A stretch of 18,406 nt of DNA from Sphaerochaeta sp. UBA5849 (GCA_002432715.1 DJGJ01000050.1:1-18406); one strand, 5' to 3'. Shown: positions 7,433-14,838, counted from the stretch's first letter. Made by a program: numbers and translations. Notes: generated by a model from the sequence alone, not told the origin.

Positions 7433-9037
7433 ATGGCCAAACATGTATTTGTGACCGGCGGGGTTGTTTCGGGCCTTGGCAAGGGAATAACGGCAGCGTC
7501 CTTGGGACGACTGCTCAAGGCTAGGGGGCTGAAAATCGCGGCACAAAAGCTTGATCCCTATATGAACGTCGACCCGGGAACGATGAGCCCTTACCAGCAT
7601 GGAGAGGTGTTCGTCACCGAAGATGGGTCGGAGACCGACCTTGACCTCGGCCACTACGAGCGCTTCATAGACGAGGACCTGAACAAGTTCTCCAACCTTA
7701 CCAGCGGAAGAGTGTACTGGAACGTGCTGACCAAGGAGCGTAGTGGTGCATATCTGGGCTCGACGGTCCAGATCATCCCGCACGTAACCGGGGAGATCAA
7801 GGACGCCATCTACTCGTTGGCCAGGAAAACCGAGGCCGATGTAGTGATCACCGAGATCGGAGGGACCACCGGCGATATCGAGAGCCAACCGTTTTTGGAG
7901 GCGATCAGGCAGATCGGCCACGAGGTCGGCCGCACCAACTGCCTGTTCATCCACGTAACCTTGGTCCCGTATCTGAAGAGCAGCGCCGAGCACAAGAGCA
8001 AGCCCACCCAGCACTCGGTCAAGGAGCTGATGGCATCGGGCATTTTCCCCGATATCATCGTCACCCGCTCCGATGAGCCGCTGGAACAGAGCATCAAGGA
8101 TAAAATCGCTCTCTTTTGCAATGTAAAGCGTGACTGCGTGATTGAAAACAAGACTGTTCCGGTTCTCTACGAGGCTCCCTTGATGCTGCATGAGGAACAG
8201 TTGGACACCATCGTCTGCCGAGAACTCAACCTTGTAACAAATGAACCAAACCTTACTGAATGGGAGGAGATGCTCAGAACCATTAAAGCAGCTAAGAAAC
8301 AGGTACGCATTGCCCTGGTAGGCAAGTACATCCAGTTGCACGATGCCTACCTCTCGGTCATGGAGGCACTCAAGCACGCTTCCTGGGCTTTGGGTTCCCA
8401 AGTACAGATCGATTGGATCGACAGCGAGCAGGTGACCGAGGATTCCGTGTGCGGTCTTCTTTCCAAGGCTGATGGAATTCTGGTCCCCGGCGGCTTTGGC
8501 GACCGCGGCATCGAGGGCAAGATCCTTGCCGCCCGCTATGCAAGGGAGCACAAGATTCCCTACTTGGGGATCTGCCTTGGTATGCAGATCGCCGTCATCG
8601 AGTATGCTCGCAGCATTCTCGGGTATGCAGATGCACATTCAAGCGAGTTCAATCCTGATTCAACGCACCCGGTCATCGCCCTGATGCCCGACCAGCGGGG
8701 AAACATTCCAAAGGGCGGAACGATGAGGCTGGGCACCTATCCATGCGTGGTGTCTGAGAACACAAAAATGCATAAAGCATATAAGAACCAGCATCTCATC
8801 ACCGAGCGACACCGTCACCGCTACGAGTTCAACAACACCTTCCGTCAGGACCTGGTCGACAATGGTTTGGTCATCAGCGGCACAAGCCCTGATGGAACAC
8901 TGGTTGAAGCTGTCGAGCTTGCCGACCACCCGTTCTTTGTAGGAGTGCAGTACCATCCGGAGTTCAAGAGTCGTCCGAACAGGCCGCACCCGATTTTCAG
9001 CCTCTTCATCGCCTCTTCACTGGGCCTTACGAGTTGA
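7433..9037 (+). CDS. pyrG: CTP synthase
   Basis: This 534-residue cytosolic enzyme amidates UTP to CTP using ATP and glutamine. The N-terminal amidoligase domain (to about 265) opens with KHVFVTGGVVSGLGKGI, the nucleotide-binding loop, and has the MNVDPGTMSP and TEIGGTTGDIES blocks. The C-terminal class-I amidotransferase domain carries PGGFGDRG, the nucleophile in GICLGMQ (Cys381) and VQYHPEF (His508, Glu510). Length and motifs are those of a complete enzyme. The start has a GAGGAGAG ribosome site, 19 bases after the ANTAR gene. It is the last gene of the operon and, like its neighbours, a glutamine user, which may explain the location. Its stop codon overlaps the -35 box of the tRNA promoter. 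Confidence 0.97.
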   Translation: MAKHVFVTGGVVSGLGKGITAASLGRLLKARGLKIAAQKLDPYMNVDPGTMSPYQHGEVFVTEDGSETDLDLGHYERFIDEDLNKFSNLTSGRVYWNVLTKERSGAYLGSTVQIIPHVTGEIKDAIYSLARKTEADVVITEIGGTTGDIESQPFLEAIRQIGHEVGRTNCLFIHVTLVPYLKSSAEHKSKPTQHSVKELMASGIFPDIIVTRSDEPLEQSIKDKIALFCNVKRDCVIENKTVPVLYEAPLMLHEEQLDTIVCRELNLVTNEPNLTEWEEMLRTIKAAKKQVRIALVGKYIQLHDAYLSVMEALKHASWALGSQVQIDWIDSEQVTEDSVCGLLSKADGILVPGGFGDRGIEGKILAARYAREHKIPYLGICLGMQIAVIEYARSILGYADAHSSEFNPDSTHPVIALMPDQRGNIPKGGTMRLGTYPCVVSENTKMHKAYKNQHLITERHRHRYEFNNTFRQDLVDNGLVISGTSPDGTLVEAVELADHPFFVGVQYHPEFKSRPNRPHPIFSLFIASSLGLTS

Positions 9038-9062
9038 CAGTTTTGCCACTCTGCGGTAGGTT
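9034..9062 (+). promoter_or_regulatory. Promoter of tRNA-Ala, overlapping the pyrG stop codon
   Basis: A perfect TTGACA (9034-9039) contains the pyrG TGA stop (9035-9037). A 17-base spacer leads to TAGGTT (9057-9062), a weaker -10. Predicted transcription start is near 9069, twelve bases before the mature tRNA 5' end. No terminator is visible between pyrG and the tRNA, so read-through from the operon may also contribute. Confidence 0.5.
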
Positions 9063-9080
9063 TGTGTATGCAAATCCAGT

Positions 9081-9153
9081 GGGGCCATAGCTCATCTGGT
9101 AGAGCGACTGGTTCGCAATCAGTAGGTGGAGGGTTCGAGTCCCTTTGGCTCCA
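9081..9153 (+). tRNA. tRNA-Ala (anticodon CGC)
   Basis: A complete 73-base cloverleaf: acceptor GGGGCCA/TGGCTCC (9081-9087 with 9146-9152) including the G3.U70 pair that identifies alanine tRNAs, D stem GCTC/GAGC, anticodon stem ACTGG/TCAGT with loop TTCGCAA (9112-9118), five-base variable loop, T stem GAGGG/CCCTT with loop TTCGAGT, and A73. The anticodon CGC reads GCG. The 3' CCA is not encoded (the next bases are AAG), so it must be added after transcription. It lies at the edge of the A+T-rich block that follows. Confidence 0.95.
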
Positions 9154-9155
9154 AA

Positions 9156-9190
9156 GAACACCCGTTTTCCTGACAGGAAGGCGGGTGTTC
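9156..9190. terminator. Convergent terminator hairpin between tRNA-Ala and the minus-strand operon
   Basis: GAACACCCG (9156-9164) pairs with CGGGTGTTC (9182-9190), and the stem continues inward through two wobble pairs to TTCCT/AGGAA around a three-base loop. It begins three bases after the tRNA. Neither side has a long T run, though the minus-strand side continues CTTT. I read it as a shared terminator for the tRNA and for the convergent operon ending at 9265. Confidence 0.6.
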
Positions 9191-9229
9191 CTGTTCAAGC
9201 CTACTTTATACTCATCAGGAAAAGCATCC

Positions 9230-9258
9230 TTGACTTTCACAACATGTATTGATATATG
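9230..9258 (+). promoter_or_regulatory. Orphan promoter-like sequence facing the minus-strand operon
   Basis: TTGACT (9230-9235), a 17-base spacer and TATATG (9253-9258) make a good sigma-70 match on the plus strand. Nothing is encoded on this strand downstream; a transcript from about 9265 would be antisense to the phosphodiester glycosidase gene. Its -10 box ends seven bases before that gene's stop codon. Confidence 0.3.
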
Positions 9259-9264
9259 CAAGAA

Positions 9265-10599
9265 TTACAGGGTTAGAACCAAAGGGACCGGCCTTTCTGC
9301 CTCCTCATTTGAATCATAACGATCGGCAATCTTGAGAAGTCGATTACCGTCGTAGAGTATCTGAGCAGACCCCCCACCATCAAGATTGATGATATTTTCA
9401 TATCCCATAGTAGAACAGAATGTTGCTAACTCGAGTAAGGAAGCCCCTGTGCTATCTTGTCCAGGAGTATATGTAAGCTTTCCAGCTCCTTCTGCCCATA
9501 GCAATACAGCATCTCCTTTTTTGTTCGTGCCCAAAGCAATTCGTGCTGCTCTTGCTGTCTCAAAAGGCAACGGATACACAGTAGATGGATAGGGGACGCT
9601 GTCAAGTTCCTTATTATAAAAAGGACAACAAAGCGTATCGACAATTGTATATTCTTGCACCATTGGAGGTCCAACTTGTATTCCGAACTGGATATTCTCT
9701 AAACCATGATAGCATACAGTAGTATCCTTAATTGTAATAATTTCAGGGATGCTGATGACGAATCCAGCCATAGGAATCTGGGTACATCCGCCTTTTTTGA
9801 TAGCAATGACTTTATTTTCAGTAATAATAATATCTGTTCCTTTCGATTGAGGAGTAACCCGTTCGTCCGGTCGATAGTGAAAAATTGCATTGCTCTTATG
9901 TCGCCAAACCTTTCCATCGATTTCCACTTCCAAATCCGTAAGCTCGATATTTGTGATACTACTCTTATTGTTTTGGTCAACTACAAAACATGGCCGGTGA
10001 TTTAAGGGAGGATTCAAAATGGTCCCATTTTTCAATGCAAGGCCATGAGGCGTCCCCAGTTCGCAATATGGAGAATCTAAATCCGTGGGATCCATTAAAA
10101 AAAAGTGAGTATTAACGACCAATCTGGCTCTGATGGTTGATGGAAATCCTAGTTTTGCGTTAAGCGGGATAAAAAGAACCCCGTTCCCGTCTCCCTTGAC
10201 AATATCTAGTAATCCTTGCAATTGTAGGTTATCAAGAAATTTTTCGATTTCCCAATCATGTGTGCATAGTCTATCCTTAAAAAATATACGTCCATCCTCT
10301 GCCATCTTGTTAAGATGTATCGAAGCAGCAACATTCAGACTGAAAAAGTTTGAGTATTCATCAGCAAGAATAAAAGGATGCTTTGTATTTTCTTCAACGT
10401 GAAAAAATACCAGAGTGCCATAGGCTGCAGGATTTTTCCGAACAATATTGATACGATATAACCTTGCAATCTCGGACACTGCCTTCTTATTGAATCCCGG
10501 TGATTCGAATTGTAGATTCTCCCACTGAAAGTCTTCAACTATTTGGTACCTCTGAATCTCACCACTCGGATGCACATGCGTAATTATTTGTGTAGTCAT
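9265..10599 (-). CDS. Cytoplasmic phosphodiester glycosidase (NAGPA-domain protein)
   Basis: This 444-residue protein has a C-terminal NAGPA (phosphodiester glycosidase) domain, recognised by ARAARIALGTNKKGD, TGASLLELA and the signature NLDGGGSAQI near the end; a conserved aspartate and glycines in that motif characterise the family. Family members cleave sugar-1-phosphodiesters such as the GlcNAc cap of lysosomal enzymes. The first roughly 150 residues match nothing I recognise. No signal peptide or membrane segment is visible, so it should act in the cytoplasm, on material brought in by the transporter encoded just upstream. Start ATG 10599 follows the permease stop after one base, with AAGGGA (10604-10609) as ribosome site. 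It is the last gene of the minus-strand operon. The exact substrate is unknown. Confidence 0.8.
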   Translation of the reverse strand: MTTQIITHVHPSGEIQRYQIVEDFQWENLQFESPGFNKKAVSEIARLYRINIVRKNPAAYGTLVFFHVEENTKHPFILADEYSNFFSLNVAASIHLNKMAEDGRIFFKDRLCTHDWEIEKFLDNLQLQGLLDIVKGDGNGVLFIPLNAKLGFPSTIRARLVVNTHFFLMDPTDLDSPYCELGTPHGLALKNGTILNPPLNHRPCFVVDQNNKSSITNIELTDLEVEIDGKVWRHKSNAIFHYRPDERVTPQSKGTDIIITENKVIAIKKGGCTQIPMAGFVISIPEIITIKDTTVCYHGLENIQFGIQVGPPMVQEYTIVDTLCCPFYNKELDSVPYPSTVYPLPFETARAARIALGTNKKGDAVLLWAEGAGKLTYTPGQDSTGASLLELATFCSTMGYENIINLDGGGSAQILYDGNRLLKIADRYDSNEEAERPVPLVLTL

Positions 10600-10600
10600 A

Positions 10601-11437
10601 CTATCCCTTAATACCGGAACTCATGGTACTTTCAATGATATATCTTTGGCTGAATGCGAAAACAACGATAAGTGGGAGTACAGAGAGAACGCTGCCCGCT
10701 AATAGGAGGTTCCATTTTACCCCATATTGGTTTTGAAAAAGAGAAAGCGCAATAGTTACCGTATACAGTTCACGACTGGAGATATAGAGCATCGGGCGAA
10801 GCAAATCGTTCCAGTTATTCATGAAAGCAATAATGAAGAGTGTGGCTATTGGACTTGATGCTTGAGGCAGATAGATTCGGAAGAACATTTGATAAGCATT
10901 TACTCCATCGATAATTCCTGCATCAAACAAAGGTGAAGGAACTTGTGAGAAAAATTCTTTGAGCATGAAGGTTCCAAATGCACCTGCCAGGAAAGAGGGA
11001 ACAATTAAGGGTAAGTACGTATCCATCCAGTTAAGTTTAAGAAAAAGGTAATATTCTGGGATAATGGTAACTTGAACAGGAATCATCAGAGTGAGAATCA
11101 ATAGTGAAAATAGTATGTTTTTCCCTCTAAAGTACATCGTAGCCAATGCAAATCCCGCAAGAGAGCAGACTATAACCTGTCCGAAAGCAGCCAGCGTATA
11201 AACCCATAGGCTATTAATTGTATATAATCCAAAATTATATTGAGAAAATACATTTTTATAATTGTCAAACATCTGACTAGTAAATAATAAATCAGGAAAG
11301 AATTTCGGGGGAACTGAGAATATATTTTTATCAGACATGAATGAGTTGGAAATCATCCAAAGGAAAGGAAATATATAGACAATGGATACAATAGCAATGA
11401 GGAGGAGTCGATACCGATCTGCTGTTTTTTGCTTCAT
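10601..11437 (-). CDS. Carbohydrate ABC transporter permease (MalG/UgpE type)
   Basis: This 278-residue inner-membrane permease belongs to the COG0395 family. It has the usual six membrane segments, the first at residues 12-30 (LLIAIVSIVYIFPFLWMIS), and the cytoplasmic EAA loop DAGIIDGVNAYQMFFRIYLP, which contacts the ATPase. It ends with the common ESTMSSGIKG-like tail. The ribosome site GAGGAG (11446-11451) lies eight bases before the ATG and overlaps the stop of the preceding permease gene, 12 bases upstream. It pairs with the permease encoded at 11450-12337. No ATPase gene is present in the operon, so it probably shares a general sugar ATPase (MsiK type) encoded elsewhere. Confidence 0.92.
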   Translation of the reverse strand: MKQKTADRYRLLLIAIVSIVYIFPFLWMISNSFMSDKNIFSVPPKFFPDLLFTSQMFDNYKNVFSQYNFGLYTINSLWVYTLAAFGQVIVCSLAGFALATMYFRGKNILFSLLILTLMIPVQVTIIPEYYLFLKLNWMDTYLPLIVPSFLAGAFGTFMLKEFFSQVPSPLFDAGIIDGVNAYQMFFRIYLPQASSPIATLFIIAFMNNWNDLLRPMLYISSRELYTVTIALSLFQNQYGVKWNLLLAGSVLSVLPLIVVFAFSQRYIIESTMSSGIKG

Positions 11438-11449
11438 CTTTTCATCTCC

Positions 11450-12337
11450 TCAATCCAGGCTTTGAACTAGATGTTTTTTGATATAAAAATTCAAGATAGT
11501 CAGAATCCCTACCAAAAGAAGCAGGATATAGGCTATAGCGGACGCAAATCCTACTCGATAATACACAAAAGCGTTGAGATACACATCATAGACCAAGGTA
11601 TTGCTTGCATTTTGGGGGCCTCCCTTGGTCATTGCATAAATGAGCTCAAAATTCTTAAAGGAGTCGATTATTGAAATGGTCAAAACAAAAAAAACTGTAG
11701 GCATAAGCATCGGGAGTGTAATCTTAAAAAAACTTTGAATCGCATTGGCGCCATCCACTCTTGCGGACTCTAAGGTATCTCTATTAATTCCTTGTAACCC
11801 AGCAAGAAATATGATCATATAGTATCCCGACATTTTCCAGACTTGGACACTTGCAACGGTATTCAGGGCTAATTTGGTGTCCCCCAGCCAATAGGGTGGC
11901 TGTAGCCCGATAGCTTCAATGACATTATTAATTACACCATACGTTGGCCCGAGCATCCAGTTCCAAACAATGCCTACCGCAACAGCAGATGTAACAACGG
12001 GTAGATAAATAGCTGCTCTGAAAAATGCGATTCCCTTGATTCTTATGTTGATGAGTACAGCAAGCGCAAGACCGAAAACCATAGATCCAATTACGTAGAG
12101 GAAAGAAAACTGGAATGTATTTCGAATAATTCTTAGGAACTCTTCACTTTTCCCCAATTCCATGTAGTTGTCAAATTTGAGAAAATGAGGAGAACCAAGC
12201 AGACTCCAGTCGGTGAAACTAAGATATAATGATGAAACTATAGGAATAAGCCTGAAAACAAGTAGTCCAATCACGGTTGGGAAAATGAATACCCATGGAG
12301 TGATGTGGTTATGCCACTTATATGGGGGCTGTGTCAT
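11450..12337 (-). CDS. Carbohydrate ABC transporter permease (MalF/UgpA type)
   Basis: This 295-residue inner-membrane permease belongs to the COG1175 family. A first membrane segment (TPWVFIFPTVIGLLVFRLIPIV) is followed by YLSFTDWSLL, typical of the family, then five more segments and the EAA loop ESARVDGANAIQSFFKITLP. I start it at ATG 12337 (MTQPPYKW), with AAGGA (12346-12350) eight bases upstream; the reading frame is open to a TTG at 12373, but that start has no ribosome site and falls in a hairpin. It is the membrane partner of the following permease and receives substrate from the binding protein encoded upstream. Confidence 0.92.
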   Translation of the reverse strand: MTQPPYKWHNHITPWVFIFPTVIGLLVFRLIPIVSSLYLSFTDWSLLGSPHFLKFDNYMELGKSEEFLRIIRNTFQFSFLYVIGSMVFGLALAVLINIRIKGIAFFRAAIYLPVVTSAVAVGIVWNWMLGPTYGVINNVIEAIGLQPPYWLGDTKLALNTVASVQVWKMSGYYMIIFLAGLQGINRDTLESARVDGANAIQSFFKITLPMLMPTVFFVLTISIIDSFKNFELIYAMTKGGPQNASNTLVYDVYLNAFVYYRVGFASAIAYILLLLVGILTILNFYIKKHLVQSLD

Positions 12338-12354
12338 GATTGATTTCCTTAGCA

Positions 12355-12383
12355 GGCGGGCTACTCTTTCCAAGCAACCCGCC
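12355..12383 (-). promoter_or_regulatory. Intercistronic hairpin between binding protein and permease genes
   Basis: On the minus strand GGCGGG (12383-12378) pairs with CCCGCC (12360-12355) across a 17-base loop, between the binding-protein stop (12398) and the permease ribosome site (12346-12350). No T run follows, so it is not a full terminator. Such hairpins often protect the binding-protein mRNA and keep permease levels lower; that role is inferred here. Confidence 0.45.
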
Positions 12384-12397
12384 AGAGATGAATTGTA

Positions 12398-13714
12398 TTA
12401 TTTGTAATAACGTTTTAGTACAGCATTGATATTATCTGTACCTTTCCTGAAAGCCTCATCAAAACTCATATGACCGTTCACAATGGCATCTATGGTTCCA
12501 TTCAAACCAAGAGACTCGGACCCACCATAACCTCTCCATTCGCTCCATCCCATGGTATACGAAGTTATCATTGGACCCGCAGCTTGTTCAATCAACAAAT
12601 TCATATCTTTTCCTGGTTGCAGATTGGGATCGGCGAAATTGGGATCTTCAGCAAGTTTCTTTGCAGAAGGAATCTTCCCAGCCATGTAGACATCAAGATT
12701 GAGGCCTTCCCCTGCTACATATCGGGCGAATTTCCAAGCCATTTCAGGATGTTTTGTATTGGGAGCAATTGCATAACTGTCAGGCCACCCGTATGTCAGT
12801 GTATTGGAACCTGACGGACCACTTGGTACACGCACCATACCCCAGCGCATAGCATCCCCTACATTCTTTCGGAAGGTATCAACAAACCATGAGCCATCAA
12901 CCCACATTGCTGCAACACCTTGTGGAAAAACATCTTGTTGCTGAAAACTAATCATATCTTTTTGAGGTGGTGCAACTTTGTCCACCAATACAAGATCAGT
13001 CAGCATCTTCATGGCATCCATTGCATTTTTGTCCGGATTGAACTGCATGGTGTCTCTATCAATGAGTTTGCCATTGTTTGCATACACCCATGGTTCGATA
13101 TGGGAATAGCGACCATAGAACCAGAAACCCCATTGATCAATTTTCCCATCTCCATTCTTGTCAATGGTCAATTTTTTTGCGGCTTGTTTGAAATCATCCC
13201 AAGTCCACGCATCCGTCGGATATGCAAGACCAGCTTTATCGAATGCATCTTTGTTGAAGTACAGTACTGTGGTAACAAGTGCAAAAGGAATAGCATAATA
13301 ACTATTTGTATTGCTGATTGCTTTATTTGTATCAAAAATGGATTTATAGAAAATATCAAAAGTATTATCATTCTCAATAAAGGAATCAAGATTATAGAGC
13401 AAACCAGCCTTTGCCCATTCTTCAATATACCCGGAACTCATAGTGAAAACATCAGGTAGTTTGTTTTGATTTGCTTGAATCCTGATTTTGGTCCAATACT
13501 CCTTCGTTCCAACAATCGTGTTGGTAACTTTTACGTTGGGATTAGCTTGCTCAAAGTTGGCGATGATTTGCTTATTCTGTTCAAGCATGTCTGGGTCCCA
13601 TGTCCACCATTCCAAGTTAATCTGCTCTGGTTTGGTGCTAGTCTCGACCCCTCCCGCTGCGAAAAGCAATCCTGCCATGAGTAAACAGGCTAGAAATGTT
13701 AAAGCTTTCTTCAT
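12398..13714 (-). CDS. Sugar ABC transporter substrate-binding protein (UgpB/MalE-like)
   Basis: This 438-residue extracytoplasmic solute-binding protein (SBP_bac_1 type) has a Sec signal peptide, MKKALTFLACLLMAGLLFAAGG. The signal lacks a cysteine at its end, so it is not an ordinary lipoprotein; the AAGG ending is common in spirochaete binding proteins. The mature part begins LEWWTWDPDMLEQN, typical of sugar binders. It contains DKNGDGKIDQWGF, a calcium-loop-like segment seen in many relatives, and a LTYGWPDSYAIAPNTKHPE block. I use ATG 13714, eight bases after AAGGAG (13728-13723); a TTG at 13720 is too close to that site. It lies two bases after the HAD gene and precedes the two permeases, which it serves. 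The ligand cannot be read from sequence. Confidence 0.92.
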   Translation of the reverse strand: MKKALTFLACLLMAGLLFAAGGVETSTKPEQINLEWWTWDPDMLEQNKQIIANFEQANPNVKVTNTIVGTKEYWTKIRIQANQNKLPDVFTMSSGYIEEWAKAGLLYNLDSFIENDNTFDIFYKSIFDTNKAISNTNSYYAIPFALVTTVLYFNKDAFDKAGLAYPTDAWTWDDFKQAAKKLTIDKNGDGKIDQWGFWFYGRYSHIEPWVYANNGKLIDRDTMQFNPDKNAMDAMKMLTDLVLVDKVAPPQKDMISFQQQDVFPQGVAAMWVDGSWFVDTFRKNVGDAMRWGMVRVPSGPSGSNTLTYGWPDSYAIAPNTKHPEMAWKFARYVAGEGLNLDVYMAGKIPSAKKLAEDPNFADPNLQPGKDMNLLIEQAAGPMITSYTMGWSEWRGYGGSESLGLNGTIDAIVNGHMSFDEAFRKGTDNINAVLKRYYK

Positions 13715-13716
13715 AT

Positions 13717-14385
13717 TCAACGCTCCTTAGTATGATGTACCATGAGTACTAAGCTCATGGGATTCTCCACCAACAGTTCTTGTTTAATCCCCTTGCTAAG
13801 TAGAACTTCTTTACCTCGATATCCCCAAGTGACTATGAATACCTGATCGGCTGTATTTTTAGCAGTTTCATAATCGATTTCAGTATCACCGACGTAAATC
13901 AATTGCTCTGACGCATCCATACCCTGTCTACATGTTTTCAGTGAGTCTGAATTTGGTTTAGGCGGGAATCCAGAATCAGAGCCGTAAATCCTATCGAATA
14001 TGATATCGGGAAAAACGGTTTTTACTATTTGACTTGTAAGCGAATATATTTTATTAGAAATCACACAAAGCTTGATATTTTCTCTCTGTAGGGTGTTCAG
14101 TAATTGAGGGACACCATCAAAGGCTCTTGTGTAGCAGACTGGATATCTGTTGTACCAATCAAACATCTCTCTGATTAAAAGATTTTGCTTATCTTCTGTC
14201 CATTCTGGTACTCGGGAATGGACTGTTGCCTTAAACATTGGCATGAGGCCCTGTCCAGCAAACCGTTGATTCTCCAACCGATCACTAATCGGCAGATTAT
14301 ACTCCGTTAAAACCCGATTGATTGCAACCAACAAATCCGGAGTACTATCAACCAAGGTTCCATCTAAATCAAAGACAACCTTCAT
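13717..14385 (-). CDS. HAD-family phosphatase (Gph-like)
   Basis: This 222-residue cytoplasmic HAD hydrolase carries all four catalytic motifs: FDLDGTLVDST (Asp6 nucleophile, Asp8 acid/base), VISNK (Ser), PPKPNSD (Lys) and YVGDTEIDYETAKN (acidic metal site). The alpha-helical cap of phosphoglycolate phosphatase/beta-phosphoglucomutase relatives sits between motifs I and II. I use the ATG at 14385, five bases after GGAG; a GTG at 14391 overlaps that site. It is the first gene of the sugar-phosphodiester operon and ends two bases before the binding-protein gene. Together with the glycosidase at the other end it could remove phosphate from the aglycone or sugar after import. The substrate is inferred from context only. 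Confidence 0.85.
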   Translation of the reverse strand: MKVVFDLDGTLVDSTPDLLVAINRVLTEYNLPISDRLENQRFAGQGLMPMFKATVHSRVPEWTEDKQNLLIREMFDWYNRYPVCYTRAFDGVPQLLNTLQRENIKLCVISNKIYSLTSQIVKTVFPDIIFDRIYGSDSGFPPKPNSDSLKTCRQGMDASEQLIYVGDTEIDYETAKNTADQVFIVTWGYRGKEVLLSKGIKQELLVENPMSLVLMVHHTKER

Positions 14386-14407
14386 AGGCACTCCCTGTTA
14401 CATGCAT

Positions 14408-14438
14408 AGTATACCACAAATCATGAACAAGCCTTCAA
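14408..14438 (-). promoter_or_regulatory. Putative promoter of the HAD/ABC/glycosidase operon
   Basis: On the minus strand TATACT (14413-14408) is preceded directly by TGG, an extended -10 element. TTGAAG (14438-14433) lies 19 bases upstream, slightly too far for a standard -35 but acceptable with an extended -10. Transcription would start near 14401, giving a very short leader before the Shine-Dalgarno sequence. Confidence 0.4.
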
Positions 14439-14679
14439 GAAAGTGTTAGGATTTGGCAAGAATAATCGATGTGGTAATAAGTCTTAACAACTTGGCAATA
14501 CTATATAAAAGAATATTTCATCGTCGCATTGAAGCAAACTGAATCTCAATTGAAATCAATGATACCTATTGTTCCACGCTTTATACACAGTACAATAAAA
14601 TGTTTTAGATTTCTGTTAAGTATTCTTTGTACTACAATGTTTTATGTGTCACTTTCATAATTCTTGCTGCAAAATCATG

Positions 14680-14710
14680 CCCATAATAAAACCCTCCGCC
14701 ATGGAGGGTT
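14680..14710 (-). terminator. Minus-strand intrinsic terminator without an evident gene
   Basis: AACCCTCC (14690-14697) and GGAGGGTT (14703-14710) form an eight-base perfect stem with a five-base loop. Read on the minus strand the stem runs into TTATTATG after GGGTT, a fair U-rich tail; on the plus strand the tail is only CTTTGG. It would stop transcripts entering from the right, where no annotated minus-strand gene begins. Confidence 0.55.
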
Positions 14711-14720
14711 CTTTGGCTAC

Positions 14721-14789
14721 TCAGGGTTGTTTCCTTCGGTTATTCCCCTTCTTCACCACCACAGCCTTATCGTAGCATTGAAGAGGCAA
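14721..14789 (-). other. Possible micro-ORF or gene-end remnant
   Basis: On the minus strand a frame ending in TGA at 14721 reads ...CYDKAVVVKKGNNRRKQP, a basic tail that looks like protein rather than random sequence. It is followed 10 bases later by the leftward terminator. The frame is open back to about 14840 but has no ATG and no ribosome site; a TTG at 14789 would give 22 residues. It may be the 3' end of a lost gene. I do not recognise it. Confidence 0.2.
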
Positions 14790-14838
14790 ATCGTCAATTT
14801 TTTCTTTCTGTGCAGTATAGTTTGTTCTTGAAAATACT

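Noticed and set aside
7268..8638. 456-residue minus-strand frame opposite pyrG
   Set aside because: It is an antisense shadow of a highly conserved enzyme and spans the ANTAR/pyrG junction with no start signal.
12338..12373. Extended N-terminus of the MalF-type permease from a TTG
   Set aside because: There is no ribosome site for the TTG, it lies in the loop of a hairpin, and the ATG at 12337 has AAGGA at good distance.
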